A stretch of DNA of 64,000 nucleotides from Levilactobacillus yonginensis (GTDB lineage: Bacteria; Bacillota; Bacilli; Lactobacillales; Lactobacillaceae). Shown here piece after piece: positions 33,917 through 43,727 of this stretch. Numbering within the stretch: the stretch's first letter is position 1; every line of letters starts with the position of its first letter. Position numbers and translations under genes: made by a program. The notes beneath the pieces were generated by a model that was not told the DNA's origin, ran no database searches, and worked only from the letters and a program-made list of their open reading frames with translations. The stretch is from the NCBI RefSeq assembly GCF_964065165.1, contig NZ_OZ061550.1, positions 1 to 64,000 on the forward strand, read 5' to 3'.

Positions 33917-34975
33917 ATGACAAAACTAATTACACTGAAAAATTTGCCGAAGACACTGACTCCGAATGAAGATGTACTCACCTTGAGTATTAATTTAAAT
34001 AAATTAAAATACCAACAAGATGAGCGTCTGCACTTAAAGAGTGCGCTTACAGAAATTAAAAAATATTCTATGGAACACCCTGAATTAAACTATAAAGAGC
34101 TTGAACGTCAGGTAGACAACTTGATTGATCAGAACCTACCATACCAAGGGATAACGTTATTCATTCAAGGTAATACTTTAGAGTTGTTCGTTTTACCACG
34201 GACAACTGTTGACGAAGTAAAGTTAACAATTAGCAAATCTCCCGACTTACTATCTATTTTACGTGAGCAACCAAACAAGATGTATTACTTGTTAGCGTTA
34301 GAGGGAACATCATTCAGACTATTCAAAATTGTTGATAAAACAGTTGCACCCGTGAAATTAGATGCAGACGCCCCAACCGACCTAGTGGAAACATTAGGAT
34401 CAGAAAAACGTGGTGGTGAACTTAACTTTATTGGTCAAGGTGGTTCAACAACTTTCCATGGCCACAATGAAACAAGCAAGGAAAAACAGATTGATTTAGA
34501 GCGTTACTACCGCGAAATCAATAAGTATCTGGTTGAAACTATTGACTTAACTGTTCCAATCGTCTTAATGGGATTACCTAAAAATCTGGCATTATTCAAA
34601 CGAATTTCAGAAAAGCTGTCTCTATCTGAAATTCAAATTAGCAAATCCCCAACGGACTTAACAAATGCCCAAATTGAAAAGACCACTAGCAACGAAATCA
34701 GTGAACAAGAGGTTGAAACAATCACTGACGATGTTGCTGCCATTAATAACAAGCGGGTATTAACTGACACAGCTGAAATTGACCAAGCAATTGATACAAA
34801 CCAACTAAACAAGCTGATTGTTAACGTTGGTAACCTATCCAATAGCGTCGATGACCACCTATACAATGACATCAACCGAATTATCTCTCGTGCCTTAAAG
34901 ATTAACAGTCAGGTGGTTGTTCTTAAACAAGAAGAACCACAATCACCAGCCTTATTGGAAGCAACAACTTATTAA
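33917..34975 (+). CDS. baeRF-like protein (bacterial archaeo-eukaryotic release factor fold)
   Basis: 352 aa, soluble. Features similar to baeRF families: GITLFIQGNTLELFVLP, a central YYLLALEGTSFRLFKI strand pair, a polar FHGHNETSKEK loop, and PIVLMGLPKNLALFKRI of the second eRF1-like domain. Function of this group is unknown; a role in ribosome or nucleic-acid related stress is only inferred from the fold. Strong GGGAGCG site, followed by a clear terminator. Confidence 0.55.
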   Translation: MTKLITLKNLPKTLTPNEDVLTLSINLNKLKYQQDERLHLKSALTEIKKYSMEHPELNYKELERQVDNLIDQNLPYQGITLFIQGNTLELFVLPRTTVDEVKLTISKSPDLLSILREQPNKMYYLLALEGTSFRLFKIVDKTVAPVKLDADAPTDLVETLGSEKRGGELNFIGQGGSTTFHGHNETSKEKQIDLERYYREINKYLVETIDLTVPIVLMGLPKNLALFKRISEKLSLSEIQISKSPTDLTNAQIEKTTSNEISEQEVETITDDVAAINNKRVLTDTAEIDQAIDTNQLNKLIVNVGNLSNSVDDHLYNDINRIISRALKINSQVVVLKQEEPQSPALLEATTY

Positions 34976-34977
34976 TC

Positions 34978-35027
34978 AAAAAGCTCACAGAGCACGCCTA
35001 AACGGGGCTGTTCTGTGAGCTTTTTGA
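34978..35027 (+). terminator. Terminator after baeRF-like gene
   Basis: AAAAAGCTCACAG and CTGTGAGCTTTTT arms with a 22-base partially paired loop. Confidence 0.8.
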
Positions 35028-35090
35028 TGACTTGCGAAAACCACCAAAAAATAATAAACTAAGGGTCTATTATTTTTTGGAGAGTCGATA

Positions 35091-35384
35091 ATGAAAAAGC
35101 TGATATTTTCAATCTGGGCAATTGCCCTGTTAATCATCGCAGGTACCCTAACTGTACTCGCAAGTAAAACAAATTCCGACACTCAGTCTAACCAACAATT
35201 AGCACCCCAAACTCAAACCAAGCTAATCAATATCGCAGATAAAGCATTAACAAAACGCGAGGCAAAGCAAACTCGAATCGTCTATGTTGGCAAAGTAGTC
35301 AGACATCACCAGAAGTTCTATTTACTTGCTGGGATCAAACGCCAGACTGGTAAACGTGTCTCAACAAAACCAGATTCAATTTGA
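35091..35384 (+). CDS. Small exported or membrane-anchored protein
   Basis: 97 aa. N-terminal basic residues and a hydrophobic segment (LIFSIWAIALLIIAGTLTVL), followed by a polar basic domain with many Lys, Arg and Gln. No lipobox. It could be a secreted peptide-like product or a single-pass membrane protein. An IS5 begins 50 bases downstream; the product seems complete. No family recognised. Confidence 0.5.
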   Translation: MKKLIFSIWAIALLIIAGTLTVLASKTNSDTQSNQQLAPQTQTKLINIADKALTKREAKQTRIVYVGKVVRHHQKFYLLAGIKRQTGKRVSTKPDSI

Positions 35385-35436
35385 AATTTCTTTATCAACG
35401 AAAGTTTTAATCCTAAAGGCGGTCAGGGAGTCTTAG

Positions 35437-36289
35437 AAGCTGTCTAAAATCTCTTAAGTAATAGTGCTAAAAACGCTAAAACGACCATTTGCAGACTGGT
35501 GGTTAATTGACGCTCACAATTTTTCCAAAGTCGCCGACAATTCTCTAGCCAACTAAAAGATCGTTCGACTACCCAACGTTGGGGCATGACTTCGAATCGA
35601 TGCAACTCATTGCGCTTCGCAACCTGCACGGTTGCGTTTAAATTACTGGCTACATCGAGCTGAAAATTAACGCCTGAATAACCACCATCAACCATCATGG
35701 TTCGAACCAATTTAAACTGCTCTAAATTAAGGGTAACGAGTGCAATCGCCCCGTCACGATCAGTGATGTTAGCCCGGGTAATATGGATAGCTTGCGGGAA
35801 TCCATTAATGTCGACGGCTAAGTGCCGTTTAATCCCCGAGATTTTCTTACCAGCGTCGTAACCTTTGTTTTCAGCAGTAGCGGTGTTTTTGACGCTCTGA
35901 GCGTCAACGATAATAAAGGAAGTTAAAGCTGAACGTCCTTGGTAAGTTCGCCGAGCAATGACAATTTTTTTAAAACTTGTTCCAATAAAGAATCAGCCGT
36001 AGGCTCAGCTTTAGTTGACCAAATTTTGTAATAGTTGTAAACTGACCGCCATTCTGGGAAATCACCGGGGACTTGACGCCATTGGCAACCGGTTTTCAAG
36101 ACATATAGGACCGCACAGAAGACCTCGTAGAGGTCATATTTTCGAGGCTTAGTTCGCTTACGAAAATTTTCTAAAGCTGGTCGAATTAATTCAAATTGTT
36201 GCCGAGTAATATTGCTGGGATAATTTTTCATAGCTTAAACTCGCTTTTTACATAGAAGTATATCAAAAATCATAGATCTTGGACAGCTT
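35437..36289 (-). mobile_element. IS5-family element (IS427-like), complete
   Basis: Terminal repeats GAAGCTGTCTAAAATCT and, from the right, GAAGCTGTCCAAGATCT; TA on both sides. orfA 35923-36231 ([29 protein letters not shown]) and orfB about 35444-35930 (TSFIIVDAQSVKN; MVDGGYSGVNF; PQRWVVERSFSWL). The two frames meet at an A7 run that would allow frameshifting to an OrfAB transposase. 853 bp. Confidence 0.9.
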
Positions 36290-36610
36290 CTAAGGTTCAT
36301 CATAGAAAAGAAGAATTACACCAGCCTCAAACAAGAAATCAATGATGTTTTGGTCGCTGCTAGTTTGGATTCCTTGGACCTGATAATATACCTACGGTGT
36401 CTTTTTAGCTCGGTTATGTATCCAGCATGATTTATAGCTGGAGAAAACGATCCAGATATTTAAAATAGATAAAGAAAATTCAGAAATCACTTTTAAAGTT
36501 GGCGGTGTCTGTGTTTCGAATAAGTAACTAAATGTGACAACTTATCGTTACTTGAATATTTTTGATTAGTTTGCTAGCATATAAGAAGTATTATTAAAAC
36601 ATGAATAAAT
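36290..36610. other. Intergenic stretch without recognised gene
   Basis: AT-rich, with short frames only. A possible promoter (TTGATT and a TATAAG-type -10) is at about 36557-36586 ahead of the antiporter leader. No repeat or RNA gene recognised. Confidence 0.5.
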
Positions 36611-36618
36611 AAATCAGT

Positions 36619-36682
36619 TGACGTAAGCTCAAGGTGTTCTCTTTCAGGGGTGTGTAAGAGGTATCTGGGTTTACGTTTTTTG
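36619..36682 (+). promoter_or_regulatory. Structured leader ahead of the CPA2 antiporter
   Basis: GACGTAA and TTTACGTTTTTT close a 40-base G-rich inner region that ends 8 bases before the GAGGAGG ribosome binding site. It looks like an intrinsic terminator with a long, possibly folded, loop: an attenuator or a small riboswitch. No known riboswitch consensus was recognised by eye. Confidence 0.4.
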
Positions 36683-36699
36683 TATGAGGAGGTTTTTGT

Positions 36700-37854
36700 T
36701 TGGAATTTTTAGGTACCTTGGTGATCATCTTGATTACAACTAGTCTATTTGGCCATCTAGCCTCTAGGGTTGGTATCCCAGCAGTGATCGGTCAATTATT
36801 TGTTGGAATTATTCTTGGCCCTGTGTTGTTGAATTGGGTTCACGCCAATGATTTCATCCATATTTTTTCAGAGATTGGGGTTATCATCTTAATGTTTATC
36901 GCCGGACTTGAGAGTGATCTTACATTGCTTAAAAAATATTTGCGTCCTAGCATAATTGTCGCGTTGTTAGGAGTTTTGATTCCGATGGTACTGATCTATC
37001 CAGTTGGTATTGTTTTTGGCTTGACACAATTTGAAAGCTTGTTTTTGAGCGTTATTTTTGCCGCAACGTCGGTTTCAATTTCAGTTGCTGTCATGAAAGA
37101 ACTAAATTTACTTGATAGTAAGAGCGGTTCAACAGTCCTCGGTGCCGCGGTGGTTGACGATGTGCTAGCTGTCGTTTTACTTAGCATTATGGTCAGTTTA
37201 ATAGGTACAAAGGCTGGTACGGATACCCAGATACCGCTAGCTCTGACTTTTTTAGAGCAGCTAATTTACTTTGCCGCAATTTATTTCGTGATGCGTTTTA
37301 TCGCCCCTCTCCTCGCTAGACTAGGCACCAAATTATTGAATCCAGTGGGACCTACTATAATGGCGATGATTTTGTGTTTTGGTATGGCATATATTGCAGA
37401 TCTGATTGGACTGAGTGCAGTGATTGGGGCCTTTTTTGCAGGAATTGCGATTGCACAAACTCATGTAGCTCATGAAGTTGATCAAAGTATCGAACCAATC
37501 GGTTATGCGATTTTCATTCCTGTATTCTTCGTTTCAATTGGTTTAAATATGTCACTAGCTGGCATAGAACACGATTTGTTATTAATTATCGTATTGACGA
37601 TTGTGGCAACACTGACAAAACTATTAGGAGCGGGAAGTGGGGCTAAATGGGCCGGATTCAGTTCGAATGAAGCTTACCTCGTTGGTGCGGGGATGGTCTC
37701 GCGTGGGGAAATGGCCTTGATTATCGCTCAAATAGGCTACCAATCCAAACTAATCAGTGATGATTACTATTCGGCAATTATCACTGCCATTATCCTAACA
37801 ACGTTATTAGCACCATTACTACTCAAACATGCGGCTCGTCATATAAACTACTAA
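36700..37854 (+). CDS. Cation:proton antiporter, CPA2 family
   Basis: 384 aa from TTG 36700 (GAGGAGG 8 bases ahead). About 12 hydrophobic helices; IPAVIGQLFVGIILGP in helix 1-2, GLESDL, and AAVVDDVLAVVLL with the Asp-Asp ion-binding pair of electrogenic NapA-type exchangers. No C-terminal TrkA_N domain, so it is NapA-like rather than full KefB/C. Expected to export Na+ or K+ in exchange for protons. Next gene is a ClC antiporter 122 bases away, so both may serve pH and salt homeostasis. Confidence 0.85.
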   Translation: MEFLGTLVIILITTSLFGHLASRVGIPAVIGQLFVGIILGPVLLNWVHANDFIHIFSEIGVIILMFIAGLESDLTLLKKYLRPSIIVALLGVLIPMVLIYPVGIVFGLTQFESLFLSVIFAATSVSISVAVMKELNLLDSKSGSTVLGAAVVDDVLAVVLLSIMVSLIGTKAGTDTQIPLALTFLEQLIYFAAIYFVMRFIAPLLARLGTKLLNPVGPTIMAMILCFGMAYIADLIGLSAVIGAFFAGIAIAQTHVAHEVDQSIEPIGYAIFIPVFFVSIGLNMSLAGIEHDLLLIIVLTIVATLTKLLGAGSGAKWAGFSSNEAYLVGAGMVSRGEMALIIAQIGYQSKLISDDYYSAIITAIILTTLLAPLLLKHAARHINY

Positions 37855-37976
37855 AACATCTTAGCGGTATGACACCCCTTCTCTGTGAAAAGTAACTACT
37901 AGATTTCATCGAGATATTGCCTAGTTTAATTAAGCACTAAATTATATAATATTGGTTATAATGGAGGATTAGTTAT

Positions 37977-39545
37977 TTGATACAGCTTGTAAAAGAAAAA
38001 TTTGACGTTACTCGTTTGCGATTTGTTTTACTCGGCCTGCTTGTGGGTTTAATGAGTGGCACCGTTGTTAGCTTATTTCGCTATTGTATTGAGATTGGGC
38101 TGCACTATAGTCGATTGGTATATAGATACTTACGAATCGCGCCGTTTGTTTGGTGGGAATGGGCATTGTTGATAGGCATCAACCTTGGTTTAGCGTTAAT
38201 TGTGGCTCGACTTCTCAAGAGAGAACCTTATATCGCTGGTTCTGGAATTCCGCAAGTTGAAGGTCAATTGGCTGGTGAATTGGAAATGCACTGGTGGTCA
38301 ATTCTTTGGCGAAAATTTATCGGTGGTATTCTGGCATTGGGACCTGGATTATTTCTCGGACGAGAAGGACCAGCGATTCAATTAAGTGCGTCAGTTGGTC
38401 AAGGTTTCGCTTCTGAGTTTAAGTTATCAGGAACTGATCGCCGACTACTAATTGCATCAGGCGCCGCTGCTGGATTAGCAGCAGCGTTTAATGCCCCCAT
38501 TGCTGGAACTCTATTTGTCTTAGAAGAGATTTACCATAATTTTTCACCGCTGGTTTGGTTAACAGCATTAGCCGGAGCAATTGGTTCAAATTTTATTTCG
38601 CTGAATGTTTTCGGACTTGTTCCCGTGTTACATTTAAGTTATTCACGTAGTTTACCAGTATCAAATTATTGGCACTTAATTTTACTCGGCATTGTTTTGG
38701 GATTATTTGGTTACTTATATCAACGGGTCTTGTTAGTTATGCCTAGGTGGTATCATCAATTGACACATTTGCCACGCCCAATACAAGGTATCGTACCATT
38801 TCTGCTGGTAATTTTAGTTGGTTACTTTTCGCCAAATTTACTCGGTGGTGGTAATGGCTTAATTTTGGGATTTGGCCAGCATGTTCCACCTTTGTTTGTA
38901 CTAATTGCAATTTTTATTATACGATTCGTCTTTTCAATGATTTCATATGGTTCCGGATTACCTGGCGGTATTTTCTTGCCGATTCTTTCTTTAGGTGCTG
39001 TGATTGGTGCGGTTTATGGCGTCTTAATGAATCAATTAGGATTATTATCGCATGTCTATATCATGAACCTAATCATTTTTTCCATGGCCGGTTACTTTGC
39101 TGGAATCGGAAAAGCTCCCTTCACAGCTATCTTGCTGGTAACAGAAATGGTTGGCAATTTAACACATTTAATGCCATTAGCAGTCATATCGTTAACTGCT
39201 TACCTTGTTGTTGATTTATTAGGCGGTGCACCAATCTATGAAGCATTGCTTAAGCAGATGACAATGCCTAAAACTGTTCAGCAACTTCATCGACCTGATC
39301 ATTTGGAAATACCGGTTTTCTTTGGCAGTCCCTTAAACGGCAAAATGGTCCGAGACATGCCATGGCCTAAAGAAGCACTGCTCATTGGAATCCGGCGTGG
39401 CGAACAAGAAGTGATTCCACATGGTGACACCTTGATTCATGAAGGTGATACGTTAGTACTGTTAACTGATACAACCCAACGACCCCAAGTTAAACAACGG
39501 ATTGATGCATTATTAGCAACCTTAGAAAAAAAGCACCAAGACTAA
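37977..39545 (+). CDS. ClC-family chloride/proton antiporter with RCK_C domain
   Basis: 522 aa from TTG 37977 behind TGGAGGA. Signature motifs GSGIPQVEG, GREGPAIQLS (with the gating Glu) and GGIFLPILSLGA are all present. The residues therefore fit a Cl-/H+ exchanger, not the fluoride-specific branch, which changes GREGP. The last 75 residues (IPVFFGSPLNGK to TLVLLTD) are a TrkA-C/RCK_C regulatory domain. Could support acid resistance. Confidence 0.88.
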   Translation: MIQLVKEKFDVTRLRFVLLGLLVGLMSGTVVSLFRYCIEIGLHYSRLVYRYLRIAPFVWWEWALLIGINLGLALIVARLLKREPYIAGSGIPQVEGQLAGELEMHWWSILWRKFIGGILALGPGLFLGREGPAIQLSASVGQGFASEFKLSGTDRRLLIASGAAAGLAAAFNAPIAGTLFVLEEIYHNFSPLVWLTALAGAIGSNFISLNVFGLVPVLHLSYSRSLPVSNYWHLILLGIVLGLFGYLYQRVLLVMPRWYHQLTHLPRPIQGIVPFLLVILVGYFSPNLLGGGNGLILGFGQHVPPLFVLIAIFIIRFVFSMISYGSGLPGGIFLPILSLGAVIGAVYGVLMNQLGLLSHVYIMNLIIFSMAGYFAGIGKAPFTAILLVTEMVGNLTHLMPLAVISLTAYLVVDLLGGAPIYEALLKQMTMPKTVQQLHRPDHLEIPVFFGSPLNGKMVRDMPWPKEALLIGIRRGEQEVIPHGDTLIHEGDTLVLLTDTTQRPQVKQRIDALLATLEKKHQD

Positions 39546-39760
39546 GTTAATAGGTAAATTGGTTTATCATAATGGTAGGTATCAGATTAAGTGGGTCCGT
39601 TGGCAGACATAAACATATTGGAAAACTATATACAAATACGGTGAAGTACGAAAAACGCTGAAACAGAATTAGTTGAACCTATTTTGAAAAATACAAAGAT
39701 AAATAATATGCCGAAAATGCCTTGCTACCCAATTTTTCATAGTCATGCTATAATGTAGAC

Positions 39761-39884
39761 AGAAAAGGAAGCCTTGCGCTAACAAGACTTCCTACGCAAG
39801 CCGCTTCAAAGGCGGTGGCGAAGTTAATAAGACAGCATTAAGCTACCCTGTAACCTACCAAAGTTACGCAGGGCGGCTTTTTTA
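39761..39884 (+). ncRNA. Antitoxin RNA of Lpt/Fst locus 2
   Basis: TATAAT at 39749-39754, GGAAG...CTTCC and GCCGC/GGCGGTGGC repeats, and the GCAGGGCGGCTTTTTT terminator, as in locus 1. About 200 bases upstream (39546-39740) hold no gene. Confidence 0.75.
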
Positions 39885-39971
39885 TTTGTGGTGCTTGTCG
39901 ATATAGCTGAGTAGCGCGATTAAAAACGTGCCAAACAGCAACATCAACGAGAGTGCCTGGAAGACGCTCAT
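39882..39971 (-). CDS. Fst/Lpt-family type I toxin peptide, copy 2
   Basis: 29 aa, MSVFQALSLMLLFGTF to SYIDKHHK: differs from copy 1 at three positions (Thr6Ala and the C-terminal basic residues). Same leader with GGCGGTGGC on the minus strand and the same shared terminator. Confidence 0.85.
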   Translation of the reverse strand: MSVFQALSLMLLFGTFLIALLSYIDKHHK

Positions 39972-40156
39972 TGACTGTGAAACCTTCCTGAAGATTATTC
40001 CATGTTCCCATGGGCCTCACCTCACAAGGGAAAAGACAGCCACCGCCCTTAAACCTTCCTGCGTAATCTATTATACAGGTGAATTAAGTATTGACCAAGC
40101 ACAATAAAAATAGATCATGGAGTTTCATGGGATCCTAAATTTGATCAAATTAAGAA

Positions 40157-40255
40157 TCAGCAAAACATCTTTTGTAGATACCCTTTTTTGAGTTCCTGGA
40201 GTTTTTCAAGCTTACGCTGATGAAGAGCTATAGTATCGTCTAGCTGTTTGAAAAA
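40157..40255 (-). pseudogene. hsdS C-terminal remnant
   Basis: About 33 codons matching the end of the hsdS at 49185: FFKQLDDTIALHQRKLEKLQ then ELKKGYLQKMFC and a stop at 40157. Cut at 40255 by an IS30. It stands in the same position relative to an Lpt locus as the larger hsdS fragment does near 49 kb. Confidence 0.8.
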
Positions 40256-41288
40256 GGCAAATTCTATAATTAATCCGAACAGAAATTAAAAAGCCCAAAG
40301 CAATCACTTACAATGGTAGTAGCTAATTCCAACCAATATAGGGAGTGATTACTTTGGGTACATCTACTTTATCACGTTTTCAACGTGGCGCACTAGCACA
40401 ACTGGTCAATGAGGGGAATAAATCTTACCAAGTAATGGCTGACGCCTTAGGCGTCGCCAAAGCTACGATTAGCTATGAGTTGGACCGGGTTAAACCTTAT
40501 GATCCAGAATTAGCTCAGCAAGATGCAGATCGCAAAAGGCGGAATTGCGGCCGTCGTTCGATGCTGACGGCAGCATTAGCGACTTTAATTACCAATCACT
40601 TACGATTAACCTGGTCACCAGAAACCATTGCGGCCGCTTATAACTTGAGCACTGCGTCAATTTATAATTGGCTTAATCGTGGCTGGCTCCCCTTCAAATT
40701 GACTGATCTACCCAATCGGAATGTCCGCCAGCACCGAGTGAGCGAAAATCGTGGGAAATTTACAAGTGGGACTTCCATCGAACAACGGCCAACAACTGTT
40801 AATCAACGGTTAGCTTTTGGTCATTGGGAAGTAGATACGGTGCTTTCTAGTCGAAGTGAGCCACGATCATGTCTGGTTACATTCGTAGAACGTAAGACCC
40901 GACTTCTATGGGCCATCAAAGCCCCTAATAGAACGGCTAAGGCTCTAAACACCGCCTTTGGCAAGTTTATGGGGGCCTTCGGTCCCCAAGTAAAATCCAT
41001 TACTGTTGATCATGGTAAAGAGTTTGCCAATTATCAGGCCTTAGAACAGGATTATCAGATCAAAGTTTATTTTTGCCATCCATATTCACCATGGGAGCGA
41101 GGTTCCAATGAATATTTTAATAGACGGTTACGCTGGTTCTTCCCGAAAAAGACCAATTTTAGCCAAGTAACGACTGATGAGATCCTAGCAGCACTTGAAC
41201 TAATTAATCAACGACCATTAAAAATACATCATCAACAGACTGCCATTGAAAGATTCCGGGCTTGTTCGGATTAAACTTGTAATTTGCC
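40256..41288 (+). mobile_element. IS30-family element (second subtype), complete
   Basis: Terminal repeats GGCAAATTCTATAATTAATC and, from the right, GGCAAATTACAAGTTTAATC. Transposase 40345-41274 (TTG at about 40354 fits the GGGAG site best): QVMADALGVAKATISYEL HTH, GHWEVDTVLSS, TVDHGKEFANYQ, ERGSNEYFNRRLRWFF. Intact, and diverged from the copy at 29251. Confidence 0.88.
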
Positions 41289-41344
41289 TTCGTTTGCATT
41301 CTTAGTTAACATCAGTTTTCTCAACCCAAGTGCCCTATAATTAT

Positions 41345-41716
41345 GGCTCTACGTCAACTGGTGTTGAAGAATAAATTTATCATTTGAGGCGGTTCTCCAT
41401 TTGGGGAGCCGTCTTTGTCATGTTATGCCGTGATTTGGTAGATTCGTTTGAAGAAGTTCAGCTGATTCTTGAAGCCAAAACAGGATCGTTTGAGTGACTT
41501 GATGAGGTGGTTAACCCCTTCGATCGGACCGTTGGAATAAGGGCTGGTGACAGCGACTTCGTGTCGCTTAAGCGTCACGATCGTCATGTCCATTGCCGTA
41601 CCGTTTAGCTCGTAAGTAGCTAACAGGATTGCCAGTTCCGCGGGATGTTTCCTCACCATCAAGGCATCATGAGGCGCTAAGTAGGTCTCGTAGGTTTGCT
41701 TGAACTTGGGCAGAGT
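41345..41716 (-). mobile_element. ISL3-family 3' fragment
   Basis: Left end GGCTCTACGTCAACTGGTGTTG with a hairpin GGCGGTTCTCC/GGAGCCGTC. The minus strand encodes the end of an ISL3 transposase (TYETYLAPHDALMVRKHPAEL, SPYSNGPIEGVNHLIKSLK, FFKRIYQITA). Different subtype from the fragment at 31873. Confidence 0.8.
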
Positions 41717-41945
41717 TTAACACTAACGTGTAGTGATCTTTGATTTACTCCACATTAATTATGCCAGTTGCGACAAGGGTTAGCGCCATTTACTACACCT
41801 GAGCAAGATTATTCACATTCTGGTCATAAACAACCGGTTTTTAGTGTTGCAATGGGCGTAACTCAATGGTGATGTAGCTCTATCAATGCGTGTGCACCGC
41901 TTAAGATTCGTCGGCTGATTATTACACCCGTAGCTGCCTTATTAA
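41717..41945 (+). other. Possible 3' remnant of an unidentified gene
   Basis: A plus-strand frame with no start reads APFTTPEQDYSHSGHKQPVF then SVAMGVTQW and a TGA near 41873. The composition looks coding, but I do not recognise the protein. The remainder up to the IS5 fragment shows nothing. Confidence 0.3.
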
Positions 41946-42340
41946 GAACCTGTCTAGTATCTTTTAAGAACTATCTTCAGGAAGGCCAATACAACCATTT
42001 GAAGACTGCTGTTAAGGGCACGTTCACAGTTTTTCCAAAGTCGCCGACATTTGTCTAGCCAACTCCATGAACGTTCAACGATCCATCGTTGCGGTAACAC
42101 CGTGAACATATGCAACTCGTTGCGTTTAGCTACCGTCGTCTTAGCATTCAAAATGAGCTTCACCTGATCCGCAAAGTCATTGCCAGTGTAGCCACCATCA
42201 ACCATGACATGCTGAACCAGCTCTAAATTTTGGCTAACCAAACTAAACATAGTCAATGCACCTGAACGATCTGATACATTAGCTCGTGTCACGAGAATGG
42301 CTTGTGGTAAACCATTAATATCAACCGCCAAATAAAAACA
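41946..42340 (-). mobile_element. IS5-family 3' fragment
   Basis: Begins GAACCTGTCTAGTATCTTTT and encodes the last 130 residues of OrfB (LAVDINGLPQAILVTRANVS, VMVDGGYTGNDF, PQRWIVERSWSWLDKCRRLW). The 5' part is lost at about 42340. About as distant from the 35437 element as from the 51169 element. Confidence 0.8.
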
Positions 42341-42481
42341 TGTGGTATTTTGGTTGGGAGAGTGGGTCGTCGATTGGGGGAGACAACTAGCAGGTCTGGA
42401 TCGTGTCCGTCTTAAAGCGGTTGCTAGAATAAGCATATCGCATATCTAAATAACGGGTTGTCAGCATGCTAAGTGCTAAGG

Positions 42482-42524
42482 CCCATTATAAAGTCACTTA
42501 GCAACTGAGTAACTTTATAATGGG
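42482..42524. repeat. Perfect 13-bp-arm palindrome
   Basis: CCCATTATAAAGT and ACTTTATAATGGG with a 17-base loop. There is no T tract, so it is not an ordinary terminator. It lies between the IS5 fragment and the Apf-like gene; the rest of 42341-42570 has no gene. Confidence 0.5.
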
Positions 42525-42571
42525 TATTGGTGGGGGGACACACGTGCTTCAGCACAGATTTAATATAGTAG

Positions 42572-42608
42572 AAAAAAGATTGCGAATCAGAAATGATCCG
42601 CAATCTTT
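42572..42608 (-). terminator. Terminator of the Apf/LysM gene
   Basis: Minus-strand stem AGATTGCGGATCA / TGATTCGCAATCT followed by TTTTTTC. Confidence 0.8.
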
Positions 42609-42637
42609 GCATTTGTTTATTAATTTAGAGTGGCTTT

Positions 42638-43354
42638 TTAGTACCAGCCATTAGCAAGCCAGTGACTCTTGGCGTTGCTCCATGAACCATAACGTGAAGC
42701 AACATAACTGTTAGCAACACGTTCTTGGTTGGCAGCGGAGTAGTCACCGTTTAAGTATGAAGCACTTAATTGGTACTTACCGATGTATTGACCGTTACGA
42801 GCAGAATATGAACCACCAGATTCTTTACCAGCAATCCAAGCCTTAGTAGCACTATCAGAACCATTGTTGCTATAGTTTGATGTTGAACTAGACGTTTGAG
42901 TCGTCGTCTGAGCAGCAGGTTTGCTAGTTTGTGTTTGACTTGATTGGGTCTGGCTAGCTTGGCTCGGTTGAGCTTGAGTTTGACTAGTCTGAGCTGATGA
43001 TTGTGTCGTGGTCGTTTGTTGAGTCGTCTGTGTTGAAGTCGTTGAGGTTGTTGAAGCAGCTGAAGACGTAGCTTGGCTAGTTGCTGATTGTGGTGCAGCA
43101 CTTGTAGCAGCAGAAGTCGTGGTTGTTGTAGTAGTACCATTGACTTCAAGCTTATCACCAATGAAGATTAAGTTAACATTAGCTAACTTGTTTGCCTTTT
43201 CAATGGCTGAAACTGAAGTGTTGTGAGCTTGGGCAATTGCTGAAACAGTATCGCCGGCCTTAACAGTATAAGTATCAGCGTTGGCAACCGTTGTTGAGAT
43301 AGCGAATAAAGCTAATGCAGCAGTTGATGATAATACAAGGTTTTTGATCTTCAT
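42638..43354 (-). CDS. Secreted LysM protein with Apf-type C-terminal domain
   Basis: 238 aa. Signal peptide ([21 protein letters not shown]), a LysM domain ([19 protein letters not shown] to KLEVNG) that binds peptidoglycan, a 100-residue Ser/Thr/Gln low-complexity linker, and a C-terminal transglycosylase-like domain of the aggregation-promoting factor type ([20 protein letters not shown] to [10 protein letters not shown], with the likely catalytic Glu in GKESGG). Acts in the cell wall, in remodelling or surface adhesion. Monocistronic with a good terminator. Confidence 0.88.
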   Translation of the reverse strand: MKIKNLVLSSTAALALFAISTTVANADTYTVKAGDTVSAIAQAHNTSVSAIEKANKLANVNLIFIGDKLEVNGTTTTTTTSAATSAAPQSATSQATSSAASTTSTTSTQTTQQTTTTQSSAQTSQTQAQPSQASQTQSSQTQTSKPAAQTTTQTSSSTSNYSNNGSDSATKAWIAGKESGGSYSARNGQYIGKYQLSASYLNGDYSAANQERVANSYVASRYGSWSNAKSHWLANGWY

Positions 43355-43727
43355 AATAATTAATACGCTCTCCTATAATTTGCGTGTGTTCGATTATTTA
43401 CATATATTTTCTATTGGTCAAGCAGTTGATGTCTCAACCAATCAACAGTGACTAGTATAACTAGTGAGTGTTGCAGTGCAATAATCAGAACATTACGTTT
43501 TTAGGGGGTGCTTGTAATATAAGGCCGTTTTTGTAATGAATTGTAATATTTGGTAGATTGTATCAACATTACTAGAATAAAAGTAGCGGGATAAATATTT
43601 CACGACCAAATAGTATCTAAATCTATACGTTCAACACCAAGCAATCACACACCACAACACAGCACACCGTATAGACCCTTTAAAACGTCTTCTAAGCGAT
43701 TTTAAGGTGCATTGCTTAATTATATAT
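43355..43727. other. Intergenic region upstream of the Apf-like gene
   Basis: Holds the promoter side of the Apf-like gene (GGAGAGCG ribosome site near 43370) and AT-rich DNA; no coding frame or repeat recognised. Confidence 0.5.

Noticed and set aside
36619..36700. Fluoride riboswitch controlling the ClC gene
   Set aside because: The conserved fluoride motif is not visible, and the ClC protein has GREGP, typical of chloride rather than fluoride exchangers.
39838..40020. 60-aa minus-strand reading frame at the second Lpt locus
   Set aside because: It is an out-of-frame shadow of the 29-aa Fst/Lpt toxin and its leader.
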